Source: Ornithinimicrobium flavum (lineage in GTDB: Bacteria > Actinomycetota > Actinomycetes > Actinomycetales > Dermatophilaceae). From it: a stretch of DNA of 64,000 bases. The notes under the pieces were generated by a model. It was not told where the DNA came from, ran no database searches, and saw only the letters and a list, made by a program, of their open reading frames with translations. Made by a program: the position numbers and the translations under genes. This document shows, in pieces, positions 10,588-19,599 of the stretch. How positions within the stretch are numbered: position 1 is the first letter of the stretch; each line of letters opens with the position of its first letter. Location of the stretch: positions 1,240,001 through 1,304,000 of the forward strand of contig NZ_CP038213.1 in assembly GCF_004526345.1 (NCBI RefSeq), read 5' to 3'.

Positions 10588-11648
10588 TCAGTCGTCTACG
10601 GGAGCAAGGGGAACGAGGAGCATCCGCGATCATCGTGGCCCTCACGCTGCTGGTCCTGGTGGGCTTCACCGGCCTCGGAGTGGACGTGACCTCGGCCTAC
10701 GCCAAGTCCCAAGAGGTCCAGAACGCCGCTGATGCCGCTGCGCTCGGCACCGCCCAGCATTGCGCGCAAGAGGGGGTGGTCTGCACTGATGGCTCGGAGG
10801 AGGTGCGAGTGACGGACCTGGCCCAAGGGAACGTCCGTCTGCAGACAGTGACCGCGTCAGACACCTACCCGACTAGCAACCGGGTGACGGTCGAGGTTAG
10901 CGTCGAGCACGAGAACTATTTCGCCGGGGCCGTCGGGTTTCCGTCCTTCACGGTGGTGCGCGAGGCGACCGCCGAGTGGTTCACACCGACTGCGGGTTCG
11001 GTCCTGCCACTGACGATTTCGATGTGTAGCTTCTTGGAGCAAACCTCGGGCGAACCCGATCTGGGCGAAATCATCGAGATCTGGCAGCCGCAGGGTGGCG
11101 GCGGCAGTGGTGGGGGTGGCGGTGGCGGCGGGTCAGAGGACTCTGCGTACTGCGGCTGGCACGAGTACTACCCCCCAGGTGGGTTCGGATGGTTGCTGCC
11201 TGACGACACCACGACCTGCGAGGTTGACATCATTCTTGATGATGGCACAGGGGAGCCGGACGAGCCCGGAATGCCCGGGATGGATCCGCCCAACTGCATC
11301 AGCACGGCCCTGGCTCCCCTGCAGGATGGGCCTATGACTGTCCTCCTGCCCATCTTCGATGCGAGAGAGGCCAGTGGCGGCAATGCGGAGTACCGTCTGG
11401 TGCGGTTCGCGGCTCTCGAACTTCACGGTATCGAGTTTCAGACGAAACCCGACATTCCAACCGGGTTCACCTGCCTGGAGCCCAAGCCCCCCAATCCGCC
11501 AGAAGCGTCCCCGGGTAGGTACTATGCCGATACGTGCCTCCGAGGGCAGTTCGGTGGCTGGGTGGAACTGGGCGATGACTTCAGTGGAGAAGGACCGCCA
11601 TCAGAGATATCTGTCATTCGACTCGTCGATCCCGGGTTTGCCGGTTAA
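10575..11648 (+). CDS. tadG: TadG-like pilus assembly protein
   Basis: The N-terminus (ERGASAIIVALTLLVLVGFTGLGVD followed by an NAADAAAL motif at about residues 50-57) matches the TadG/TadE-like family with a membrane helix and an extracytoplasmic remainder. The 357-residue product has a glycine tract around residues 173-184 and several cysteines. It overlaps tadE by 13 bases and is probably a minor pilin or tip-associated protein. The central and C-terminal parts are not recognisable and base composition is lower in GC than the neighbours. Confidence 0.8.
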   Translation: MQRLISRLREQGERGASAIIVALTLLVLVGFTGLGVDVTSAYAKSQEVQNAADAAALGTAQHCAQEGVVCTDGSEEVRVTDLAQGNVRLQTVTASDTYPTSNRVTVEVSVEHENYFAGAVGFPSFTVVREATAEWFTPTAGSVLPLTISMCSFLEQTSGEPDLGEIIEIWQPQGGGGSGGGGGGGGSEDSAYCGWHEYYPPGGFGWLLPDDTTTCEVDIILDDGTGEPDEPGMPGMDPPNCISTALAPLQDGPMTVLLPIFDAREASGGNAEYRLVRFAALELHGIEFQTKPDIPTGFTCLEPKPPNPPEASPGRYYADTCLRGQFGGWVELGDDFSGEGPPSEISVIRLVDPGFAG

Positions 11649-11682
11649 TAGCTGCGCAAGCAGCTGAATCTAAGGAATACAT

Positions 11683-12549
11683 GTGATCAAGCGTGTCATT
11701 GCGGCTGTTGCTGCACTGTCGCTCGCCGCAATCGGCATCCTTCTCGTCATCAACTACGCCAACCGGGCGGACGAGCGTGCGCTGGCGGATCAGGAGACCG
11801 TTGACGTCTTGGTGGCGACGGAGACCATCTCCCAAGGAGCTAGGGCCGACGAGCTGGGGGACACAGTCGAGGTGCGGCAGATCCCTCGTGCCTACGTGGT
11901 CCAAGACGCAGTAGAAGCCGTGGAGGACCTAGAGGATCGGGTCACGCAACGGGAGATCCGGGCGGACGAGCAACTGAGCACAGGTCTGTTCGTCCCTGTA
12001 GACGAGTTGCGCCGGCAGGGGGCCTTCGTCCTCCCGGAGGAGGCAGAGACCCTCCACCAGCTGACTGTCAACATCCCCAACCCGCGGGCACTGGGAGGCA
12101 GCATTGCGGCTGGTGACCTTGTCGGTGTCTTCAGCACCTTCGAGGTGGAGCCACCCAGCGGTTGGACCGTCGATGAGAGTGGTGCCCTCGTCTGGGACGA
12201 CGAACAGGCGAGCAACCAAGGCGACACCGCCGGCGAGGGTGACGAGGGGGAGCAGGGATCAACGAACTCCGACGACACGATCACGTACACCGACCTGCTG
12301 CTGGACAAGGTGCTGGTTGTGCGGGTGGAAGGTGGCTACGTCGCCGCCCAGGAGGATGGCCAGGACGCTGGCGCTGCGGACACGGTCCACGTGACCTTGG
12401 CCGTGGAGCCCCAGGACGCTGCCAGAGTCATCTTCGCCATGGAGACCGGAAGCTTGTGGCTGACCTTCGCACCGGAGGACGCTGAGGATGCAGATGTGGA
12501 CGCGGTGGTCCCGGCACTTCCCTCCCAGGTGATCGGAGTCATCGAATGA
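11683..12549 (+). CDS. cpaB: CpaB/RcpC-like pilus assembly protein with SAF domain
   Basis: A 288-residue membrane-anchored protein of the Flp pilus assembly CpaB family. It has an N-terminal membrane helix (residues 4-26), then a SAF-type domain beginning VLVATETISQGARADE, and a longer beta-rich C-terminal part with an acidic, Gly/Gln-rich insert near residue 180. The GTG at 11683 is preceded by AAGGAA. The stop overlaps cpaE in ATGA. In monoderms this protein cannot serve a secretin and probably acts at the membrane or wall; that role is inference. Confidence 0.85.
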   Translation: MIKRVIAAVAALSLAAIGILLVINYANRADERALADQETVDVLVATETISQGARADELGDTVEVRQIPRAYVVQDAVEAVEDLEDRVTQREIRADEQLSTGLFVPVDELRRQGAFVLPEEAETLHQLTVNIPNPRALGGSIAAGDLVGVFSTFEVEPPSGWTVDESGALVWDDEQASNQGDTAGEGDEGEQGSTNSDDTITYTDLLLDKVLVVRVEGGYVAAQEDGQDAGAADTVHVTLAVEPQDAARVIFAMETGSLWLTFAPEDAEDADVDAVVPALPSQVIGVIE

Positions 12550-13736
12550 GCACCATCATCGTTGCCACCGACTCCCGGAGCCTGTCCCGGTCAATCCGCC
12601 TCGCCGGAACCGACGACGAGCTCATGGTGATCACCCGGGATCAGGTCCCCGCCGGCGCAGCGCAACTCCTGGCGCTGGCGGACGATCCCGAAGCTGTGCG
12701 TACCGTCATCCTCGACGGTGGCGGTGACGCAGAGACCGAGGGGCGCGTGCTACAGCTCGCTTCCCGGATGCAGCAGTCGCACCCCCAGGTGAGCGTCGTC
12801 CTGGTGACGCCGCGGGGTGAGGAGATTGCCCTCCAGGCCCTTCGCAGCGGCGTGCGCGACGTGCTGCCCCCCGAGCCGCCCCTCGAGGACGTCCGGTGGG
12901 TCCTTCGTCGAGCCGCAGAGTCAGCCCAGGCCTTCGCCACCGGGCACGCCCCCGGCGACACCTTCACGGGCCGGGTCATCGCTGTCGCCTCGCCCAAGGG
13001 CGGCGTGGGCAAGACCACGATCGCCACCCACCTGGCCGCCGCACTGGCCCAGCACTCGCCGACCGGGACAGTGCTGGTGGACCTCGACGTGCAGTTCGGA
13101 GATGTCGCAGCCGCGCTAAATCTCGACCCCACTTACACCCTGGGCGACGTGCTCTCCGGCCCGGTCGCCACGGACGCCATCGCCCTGAAGAGCCTGCTGA
13201 CTCAGCACGAGTCGGGACTCTACGTCCTGCCGGGCGTCCGCAACCCGGCCGAGGCGGACCACATCGGCACCGAGCACATCTCCCGCCTGCTGGGGACGCT
13301 CAAGCGGGAGTTCCGCTACGTCATCCTCGACACCGCCCCAGGGCTGCACGAGCAGACGCTCGCGGCGCTCGACCAGGCCACGGACGTCGTGCTGGTCTGC
13401 GGCCTGGACGTGCCCAGCGTTCGGGGGATGCGCAAGGAACTGGACCTGCTCCACGAGCTGGACCTCGAGCCGCTGAACATCCACGTCGTCGTGAACATGG
13501 CCGACAAGTCTGGAGGGCTCAGCGTGGCCGACGTGGCCGCCACCCTCGGTCGCAAGGTCGACGTGGTCCTGCCGCGCAGCACCAAACTGCTCCGTGCGAC
13601 GAACGCCGGGGAGCCCCTGGTCATCAGCAATCCACGTGATCCGGTCAGCAAGGACCTCACCGCACTGGCGGGCCGGTTCGCACCCCTCGGCGCGGGAAGT
13701 GCCGGCCGCCAGCACCGGGGGCTTTTGAGCCGATGA
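12546..13736 (+). CDS. cpaE: CpaE/TadZ-like MinD-family ATPase
   Basis: TadZ/CpaE proteins localise the Tad machine, often at the pole. The 396-residue protein has an N-terminal receiver-like domain (about 1-130) lacking a full set of acidic pocket residues, then a ParA/MinD-type ATPase with the deviant Walker A KGGVGKTT at 151-158 and a conserved DTAPGL motif. The ATG overlaps the cpaB stop and the stop overlaps cpaF, so the genes are coupled. A DivIVA-domain protein at the end of the same operon could be its polar partner. Confidence 0.93.
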   Translation: MSTIIVATDSRSLSRSIRLAGTDDELMVITRDQVPAGAAQLLALADDPEAVRTVILDGGGDAETEGRVLQLASRMQQSHPQVSVVLVTPRGEEIALQALRSGVRDVLPPEPPLEDVRWVLRRAAESAQAFATGHAPGDTFTGRVIAVASPKGGVGKTTIATHLAAALAQHSPTGTVLVDLDVQFGDVAAALNLDPTYTLGDVLSGPVATDAIALKSLLTQHESGLYVLPGVRNPAEADHIGTEHISRLLGTLKREFRYVILDTAPGLHEQTLAALDQATDVVLVCGLDVPSVRGMRKELDLLHELDLEPLNIHVVVNMADKSGGLSVADVAATLGRKVDVVLPRSTKLLRATNAGEPLVISNPRDPVSKDLTALAGRFAPLGAGSAGRQHRGLLSR

Positions 13737-15217
13737 ATCTCAGCGAACGGTTGCGCCGAGCCCAGGCGTCGGGTCCGATGGCAGGGCCCCCGACGGTGGC
13801 GGCTGAACCGACATCAGCGCCTCTCGCGCCTCCCGCGGCGGTCGGTGCCCCGCCGCAGACGCCAGCCCCCGAGCCTGTGACGACGCCCCCGGAGGGCCTG
13901 AAGGAGGCCCAGCCTCCACCTCGACAGTCGGACGCACTGGCCGGCCTGAAGGCGGACGCCCGGGACCAGCTCTTCACCCGGCTGGGCAACCGGTTGACCG
14001 ACACCTCCATGGACGAGAAGGCCCTGCGCGCCCTTGTCATGCGCGAGGTGAACGGGCTGGTCAACAGCAGCAGCGTGCCGCTGAGGGCCGAGGAGCGGCG
14101 TCGTCTGGTCGCGGAGATCGCGGACGACGTCCTGGGCTACGGCCCGCTGCAGAAGCTTCTCGACGACGATGATGTCACCGAGATCATGGTTAACGGCCAT
14201 GAGAACGTCTACATCGAGCAGGACGGGCTGCTCCGGCGGGTCGACGTGCAGTTCTCCTCCGACGAGCATCTGCGCCGGGTGATCGAGCGCATCGTCGGGC
14301 GGGTCGGGCGCCGGATCGACGAGTCGTCCCCCATGGTGGACGCGCGGCTGGAGGACGGCTCCCGGGTCAACGCGGTGATCTCGCCGCTCGCCGTCTCTGG
14401 GGCCACCCTGACGATTCGCAAGTTCGGCAAGGTGCCGCTGCGGGCCGAGGACCTCGTCGCCAGGGGCAGCATGTCCGCGCAGATGGTCCAGCTGCTGCGC
14501 GCCTGCGTGGAGGCCAAGCTCAACGTCCTCGTGACGGGCGGCACCGGCACCGGGAAGACCACCCTGCTCAACGTCCTCTCGTCCTTCATCCCCGCCCGAG
14601 AGCGCATCGTCACCATCGAGGACGCCGTCGAGCTCCAGCTCCAGCAGGACCACGTGGTCCGGCTCGAGAGCCGGCCCCGCAACATCGAGGGCCAGGGTGA
14701 GGTCACCATCCGCGACCTGGTCCGCAACTCGCTCCGGATGCGACCCGACCGGATCATCGTCGGCGAGGTCCGAGGCGGGGAGAGCCTCGACATGCTCCAG
14801 GCCATGAACACCGGGCACGAGGGTTCCTTGTCTACCCTGCACGCCAACACCCCTCGCGATGCCATCGCCAGACTGGAGACGATGGTGCTCATGGCCGGTA
14901 TGGACCTGCCGTTGCGAGCCATCCGCGAGCAGATCGCCTCTGCGGTCGACGTCATCGTGCACCTCAACCGGCTGCGGGACGGCACCCGACGTGTGACCGC
15001 TATCACCGAGGTGCAGGGTATGGAGGGTGACATCGTCACCCTCCAGGACGCGTTCGCCTTCGACTACGCCGCCGGGGTGGACCCCAACGGCCGCTTCCTG
15101 GGCCACGCCATCCCTACCGGTGTACGTCCACTCTTCACCGACCGGTTCGCCGAGCAGGGCGTGCAGCTGCCCCCGGGCATCTTCGAGGACGTCTTCATCG
15201 CTCGAGGTCGACGGTGA
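13733..15217 (+). CDS. cpaF: CpaF/TadA secretion ATPase
   Basis: This is the hexameric ATPase that powers Flp pilus extension and retraction. The 494-residue protein has a disordered Pro/Ala-rich N-terminal tail (about 65 residues), the N-terminal domain with VTEIMVNG, Walker A GGTGTGKTT at 269-277, the Asp box, and Walker B with RPDRIIVGEVRGGE followed by the His box region MNTGHEGSLSTLHAN. The start overlaps the cpaE stop in ATGA. The stop is immediately followed by GAGGAG, the ribosome site of tadB. Confidence 0.96.
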   Translation: MNLSERLRRAQASGPMAGPPTVAAEPTSAPLAPPAAVGAPPQTPAPEPVTTPPEGLKEAQPPPRQSDALAGLKADARDQLFTRLGNRLTDTSMDEKALRALVMREVNGLVNSSSVPLRAEERRRLVAEIADDVLGYGPLQKLLDDDDVTEIMVNGHENVYIEQDGLLRRVDVQFSSDEHLRRVIERIVGRVGRRIDESSPMVDARLEDGSRVNAVISPLAVSGATLTIRKFGKVPLRAEDLVARGSMSAQMVQLLRACVEAKLNVLVTGGTGTGKTTLLNVLSSFIPARERIVTIEDAVELQLQQDHVVRLESRPRNIEGQGEVTIRDLVRNSLRMRPDRIIVGEVRGGESLDMLQAMNTGHEGSLSTLHANTPRDAIARLETMVLMAGMDLPLRAIREQIASAVDVIVHLNRLRDGTRRVTAITEVQGMEGDIVTLQDAFAFDYAAGVDPNGRFLGHAIPTGVRPLFTDRFAEQGVQLPPGIFEDVFIARGRR

Positions 15218-15227
15218 GGAGCCGCGG

Positions 15228-16165
15228 ATGGGCGTGAGCCCACTCACCGGCGCGGTGGTGCTGCTGTGGGTCTGGCGGGAGTGGTGATCGCGCTCCTGCT
15301 GGCCCTGCCGAACCGCAGGCTGCCGCACGATCGGCGTCGGCATGGGGCAGAGGAGACCTCGGCGGTCACGCGTGCTGCGGGCGTCGCCACCGGTTGGATC
15401 GGGAGGCGGCTGGACCAGGGTGGGAGGGGCCGCCGGTGGGCCGATGCTCTCAACCTCGCCGGCATCCGCATGGACGTCGCCGACTTCGTCCTGGTGGTCG
15501 GGGCCGCGATGCTTGCCGCCTTCGCCCTCGGGCTCGTGGTGCAAGGTCTGATCCTGGCTGTGCTGCTGGCCGTGGTCACCCTCATCGCCGTCCTGTTCTG
15601 GGTGTCGATCCGGGCTGACATGCGTCGGACCCGGTTCGCAGACCAGATCGACGATGTCGTCACATTGCTCGCGAGCAACATGCGGGCGGGGCACTCCCTG
15701 GTCCAGGGCCTGCACTTCGTCGCCCAGGAGGTCGAGGACCCGGCCGCCGGGGAGCTGGCTCGCATCGTCAACGAGGCCAGGGTCGGACGTGACCTCAATG
15801 CCTCCCTGGCCGAGACCGCCGAGCGGATGGACAGCGACGACTTCCGCTGGATCGGGCAGGCGATCATGATCCACCGACAGGTGGGTGGCAACCTCGCCGA
15901 GGTCCTTGACACGGTGGGCGAGACGGTCAGGGAGCGGGGGCAGATCCGGCGGCAGGTGCGGGCACTGGCCGCCGAAGGAAAGCTGTCCGCGATCATCCTC
16001 ATGGCACTGCCGTTCGTGATGACCGGACTGCTCATCCTGGTCAACCCCACCTACATCGGCGTCCTGGTCCAGTCCACGTTGGGTTGGGCGATGATCTTCG
16101 CTGGGGTCATCATGCTCACCCTGGGTGGGCTCTGGCTGCGCAAGGTGATCGAGGTGAAGTTCTGA
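15228..16165 (+). CDS. tadB: TadB, inner-membrane platform protein, with an apparent frameshift near the start
   Basis: TadB forms the membrane platform with TadC. The main frame (from about 15266) has an N-terminal hydrophobic helix, a T2SS-F-type cytoplasmic domain with RAGHSLVQGL near the middle, and two C-terminal helices. The best start is ATG 15228, which has GAGGAG six bases upstream, but that frame stops at 15285. Adding one G to the GGG run near 15268 joins MGVSPLTGAVVLLW to GLAGVVIALLLALP and restores a normal first helix. A single-base deletion in a G run is therefore inferred. The alternative, GTG 15266, lacks a ribosome site. The stop overlaps tadC in TGATG. Confidence 0.88.
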
Positions 16166-17061
16166 TGGACCCTCGGACGATCCTGCTGATCGGGGCCGGT
16201 CTCGTCGGGCTCGCTTTGGTGCTCCTCGTCTACGCGTTCTCCACGAGTGAGGACGCGGTCCGCCGGCGTGCCCTGGCCAACCTCCAGCGGGACGTTCATG
16301 CCACGCCCAAGGAGAACCCGTACGCGGCGCCCTCCGGTCCTCTCTACCGCTTGGCTTACGCAGTGACCCCTGCAGGGATGGTCCGGCTGAACGACCGCCT
16401 GCTGGCAGGTGCCGGCCGTCCTGCCCGCTGGCCGCTGCACCGCGTGATCGTGACCAAGCTCGTCGCCACCTCCGCTGCCATCGGCTTCTTCGCGCTCCTC
16501 CTGTCCGGTGAGCCCAGCACCCGGATGGTCGTCTTTGCCGTTCTGACGACCGCCTTCGTCTGGTTCCTGCCGGAGATCCTTCTCTACAACACCGGGTTGA
16601 AGAGGCGGCAGGCCGTCCAGGAAGCTCTGCCGGACACGCTCGACCAGCTGACCATCGCCGTCGAGGCCGGTCTCGGCTTCGAGTCGGCCATCGCCCACGT
16701 CGCCCGGGGGAGCAGTGGCCCGCTCGCCGACGAGTTCGTCCGCACCCTGCAGGAGATCCAGGTCGGTGTCCCCCGCAGGGTGGCCTACAAAGGATTGACG
16801 GAGCGGGTGGTGGTCGAGGATCTGCGCAGGTTTGTCCGTGCCATCATGCAGGGTGAGGAGCACGGCATCTCCATCGCCAAGGTGCTGTCCACCCAGGCGT
16901 CGGAGATGCGGATCAAGCGACGGCAGCGCGCCGAGGAGAAGGCCATGCAGATCCCCGTCAAGGTGGTCTTCCCCCTGATCCTGTTCATTCTTCCCGCCCT
17001 GTTCATCGTCGTGATGGGCCCTGGCGCCATCAACATCATCGAGGCCTTCTCGGGCCTCTGA
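16165..17061 (+). CDS. tadC: TadC, inner-membrane platform protein
   Basis: The second Tad platform protein, 298 residues, with an N-terminal helix (residues 5-25), two central helices near residues 92-140, a T2SS-F domain with VEAGLGFESAIAHVA and MQGEEHGISIAKVL, and a C-terminal helix ending in the usual short tail. It overlaps tadB by one base. Fourteen bases separate it from the small DivIVA-domain gene, which therefore belongs to the same transcript. Confidence 0.93.
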   Translation: MDPRTILLIGAGLVGLALVLLVYAFSTSEDAVRRRALANLQRDVHATPKENPYAAPSGPLYRLAYAVTPAGMVRLNDRLLAGAGRPARWPLHRVIVTKLVATSAAIGFFALLLSGEPSTRMVVFAVLTTAFVWFLPEILLYNTGLKRRQAVQEALPDTLDQLTIAVEAGLGFESAIAHVARGSSGPLADEFVRTLQEIQVGVPRRVAYKGLTERVVVEDLRRFVRAIMQGEEHGISIAKVLSTQASEMRIKRRQRAEEKAMQIPVKVVFPLILFILPALFIVVMGPGAINIIEAFSGL

Positions 17062-17075
17062 CCGGAGAGATCACC

Positions 17076-17414
17076 ATGCTGCTGAGCCCCGAGGACGTCG
17101 TCCGTAAGACCTTCAACACCGTGGTGCTTCGCCGCGGTTATGACGCGGACGAGGTCGACGCCTTCCTCGAGGAGGTCGTCCTGGAGCTGCGTCGCCTTCA
17201 TGGGAAGGTCGACGAGCTCCAGGCCCAGGTGAACACACTCGGAGCTGAGGTGTCCGCCGAAGGAGTCAGCCCGCGGATGCAGCTCGAGCAGCAGCAGTTG
17301 GAACAGGTCCGGGCCGAGCGTCGGGACCTGGTCGCCGACATGGCTGCCCTGCAGGAGCGCTACGACAGCCTCCGGGCCGAGGTGAGTGAGTTGGAGGACC
17401 GGACGGTCTCGTGA
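17076..17414 (+). CDS. Small DivIVA-domain protein at the end of the pilus operon
   Basis: A 112-residue protein whose first 50 residues (LSPEDVV-KTF, RRGYDADEVDAFLEEVV) match the membrane-binding N-terminal domain of DivIVA, closely resembling the start of the full-length wag31 product 3 kb downstream. The rest is a predicted coiled coil (about residues 40-108). ATG 17076 has CCGGAGAG upstream. It follows tadC by 14 bases. DivIVA proteins sense negative membrane curvature at poles and septa; a role in placing the pilus machine is inference from operon position. It could also regulate or cap Wag31 by hetero-oligomerisation. Confidence 0.85.
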   Translation: MLLSPEDVVRKTFNTVVLRRGYDADEVDAFLEEVVLELRRLHGKVDELQAQVNTLGAEVSAEGVSPRMQLEQQQLEQVRAERRDLVADMAALQERYDSLRAEVSELEDRTVS

Positions 17415-17440
17415 CATCGGGCGGTGAGTAGGGTCGGAGC

Positions 17441-18214
17441 GTGTTCTTCTGGCGCGAGCGGCTCGAGCCCAGCGGTGACGCCTACGGCGTCGAGTGGGCG
17501 ATCACCGACCGGTCGGGCGGGTCGAGCCAGGGGACGTACGCCGAGCTCAACCTGGGCGGGCACGTGGGTGACCTGCCCCAAGCGGTCGAGACCAACCGGC
17601 ACCGGCTCGCCCACGAGCTGGGGCTGCGGCTGGGCGACCTGCGGTTCATGGACCAGCAGCACGGCTGCGGTGTCGCGGTGACACCGGGCACCCGCCCGGA
17701 CGTGCCGGACTTCGGGGGAGACGTGCCCCCGCCCGTGGACGGCATCGTCTCCGGTCGCACCGACGAGGCGCTCGTCGTGCTGGTCGCCGACTGCGTGCCG
17801 GTGCTGCTCTTGGACCGCACAGAGGGCCTGGTCGCTGCGGTGCACGCCGGGCGTCCCGGAATGGTCCAGGGTGTCGTCCCGGCCACGGTCGCCCGGCTGC
17901 GCGAGCTGGGCGCGAGGGACCTCGAGGCGGTCGTGGGGCCGTCGGTCTGCCCACGCTGCTACGAGGTGCCCGGGGCGATGCGGGACGAGGCCGCCGCGGT
18001 CGAGCCGACGTCGGCCTCCGTGACGTGGATGGGGACGCCGGCCATCGACGTCGCCGCCGGCGTCGTCGCCCAGCTCGCCCGCGAGGGTGTCGCCCTGCGG
18101 TGGCTGCCGGGGTGCACGCGGGAGCGCGACGACCTGTTCTCGTACCGTCGGGACGGGACCACCGGGCGCTTCGCCGGCGTGGTCCGACTCCTTCCACGAG
18201 AAGAGGTGGCCTGA
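17441..18214 (+). CDS. pgeF: PgeF/YfiH, peptidoglycan editing factor (Cu-oxidase_4 family)
   Basis: Members of this family are called polyphenol oxidases or purine nucleoside phosphorylases, and in E. coli PgeF clears wrongly assembled UDP-MurNAc-L-Ser. The 257-residue protein has the conserved metal-site motifs QQHG (QQHGCGV near residue 71), ADCVPVLL and VHAGRPG, with the cysteine motif GPSVCPRCYEV. The GTG at 17441 lies 26 bases after the DivIVA-domain gene. In many actinobacteria this gene directly follows ftsZ; here the pilus locus stands between them. Confidence 0.93.
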   Translation: MFFWRERLEPSGDAYGVEWAITDRSGGSSQGTYAELNLGGHVGDLPQAVETNRHRLAHELGLRLGDLRFMDQQHGCGVAVTPGTRPDVPDFGGDVPPPVDGIVSGRTDEALVVLVADCVPVLLLDRTEGLVAAVHAGRPGMVQGVVPATVARLRELGARDLEAVVGPSVCPRCYEVPGAMRDEAAAVEPTSASVTWMGTPAIDVAAGVVAQLAREGVALRWLPGCTRERDDLFSYRRDGTTGRFAGVVRLLPREEVA

Positions 18215-18960
18215 TGGATGCGACGAGCGAGCGGCATACCGAGATCGCGGAGCGCCTGCGGGTGGTGCGTGAGCGCATCGAACATGCCTGCACCGGGGCG
18301 GGGCGGGAGACCGGTGAGATCGGCCTGGTGGTGGTCACCAAGTTCTTCCCCGCCTCCGACATCGAGCACCTGGTCGACCTCGGGGTCACCGACATCGGGG
18401 AGAACAAGGACCAGGAGGCGGGGGCCAAGGTCGCCGAGCTCGGCGCGGACGTCCGCGCGGCGGTCACCGTCCACTTCATCGGGCAGCTGCAGACGAACAA
18501 GGCCAACCGGGTGACGCGGTATGCCGACGTCGTCCAGTCCGTGGACCGCGCCCGTCTCGTGACCGCGCTCGACCGCGGGGTGGGCACCGCCCTGGGCAGC
18601 GGCGCACGGCATACCCCGCTCGAGGTCACCCTGCAGGTCGACCTCGGCGAGGGGGAGGACCAGGGCCGCGGCGGAGCCCTCCCGGACGACCTGCCGGCGC
18701 TGGCCGAGGAGGTCGCCGGCGCCGAGCACCTGCGGCTGCGGGGGCTCATGGCGGTCGCCCCCTTCGGCCTGGACGAGGCCGGCACGCGGGCCGCCTTCGA
18801 CCGGCTCGCGGCCCTGGGGGAGCGGCTGCGGGCCGACCACCCCGGGGCGAGCTGGCTGTCCGCGGGCATGAGCGGCGACCTCGAGCTGGCGATCGCGGCC
18901 GGCACGACACACCTGCGTGTCGGCAGCGCAATCCTCGGATCGCGCCCGCAGCAGCGGTAA
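18214..18960 (+). CDS. yggS: YggS-family PLP-binding homeostasis protein
   Basis: A 248-residue single-domain PLP-binding protein of the alanine-racemase-like fold, thought to buffer pyridoxal phosphate rather than act as an enzyme. The PLP lysine lies in VVVTKFFP near residue 44, and the family motif HFIGQLQTNKAN follows at about residue 88; SAGMSGDLE and RVGSAILG near the end bind the phosphate. The ATG overlaps the pgeF stop in TGATG. It sits next to sepF as in most Gram-positive bacteria. Confidence 0.95.
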   Translation: MDATSERHTEIAERLRVVRERIEHACTGAGRETGEIGLVVVTKFFPASDIEHLVDLGVTDIGENKDQEAGAKVAELGADVRAAVTVHFIGQLQTNKANRVTRYADVVQSVDRARLVTALDRGVGTALGSGARHTPLEVTLQVDLGEGEDQGRGGALPDDLPALAEEVAGAEHLRLRGLMAVAPFGLDEAGTRAAFDRLAALGERLRADHPGASWLSAGMSGDLELAIAAGTTHLRVGSAILGSRPQQR

Positions 18961-19023
18961 CGTCGCACACGACCGAAGCACACCCACGGGTCATCCGCCC
19001 GTACGCACCAAGGAGCTCGTGAC

Positions 19024-19542
19024 ATGGCCGGGGCACTGCGCAAGACCATGGAGTACCTCGGACTCGCCGAGTCCGACGAGCGCGACGACTACTACGACGA
19101 CTATTCCGACGAGAGCACCGACCGTCGGGCGTCCGCCGCCACCGCCGCTCCCGTGCGGGCGATCCGTGAGGACGACGACGAGCCGCGCTCGGCCGAGGTG
19201 GCCCAGCTGCCCACCCGCACCCCTGTCTCCCAGGTCGTTCGCAAGCCGGAGGTCGGCGAGTTGAACCGCATCACCACGATCCACCCCCGCACCTACAACG
19301 AGGCCAAGAACATCGGTGAGGCCTTCCGCGGTGGCGTGCCGGTCATCATGAACCTCACCGACATGGACGACGCGGACGCCAAGCGTCTGGTCGACTTCGC
19401 CGCCGGTCTCGCCTTCGGTCTCCGCGGCTCCATCGAGCGGGTGACCAGCAAGGTCTTCCTGCTCAGCCCCGAGCACGTGGCAGTCGACTCGGGCTCGCGC
19501 GAGCCCGCCCGCTCCGCCGCAGCCCCCTTCAACCAGAGCTGA
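19024..19542 (+). CDS. sepF: SepF, FtsZ membrane anchor
   Basis: SepF tethers FtsZ to the membrane and is essential in actinobacteria, which lack FtsA. The 172-residue protein has an N-terminal amphipathic segment ([14 protein letters not shown]), an acidic Tyr/Asp-rich linker, and the SepF core from about residue 85 with [39 protein letters not shown] and a final VFLLSPEHV strand. ATG 19024 has a strong AAGGAG site. It is 63 bases after yggS and precedes yggT. Confidence 0.97.
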   Translation: MAGALRKTMEYLGLAESDERDDYYDDYSDESTDRRASAATAAPVRAIREDDDEPRSAEVAQLPTRTPVSQVVRKPEVGELNRITTIHPRTYNEAKNIGEAFRGGVPVIMNLTDMDDADAKRLVDFAAGLAFGLRGSIERVTSKVFLLSPEHVAVDSGSREPARSAAAPFNQS

Positions 19543-19599
19543 CCCGGCCGGCTCCGAGCCGCCCAGGTTTCCCTCACCCTCCTCACGTACCCTGACCGC

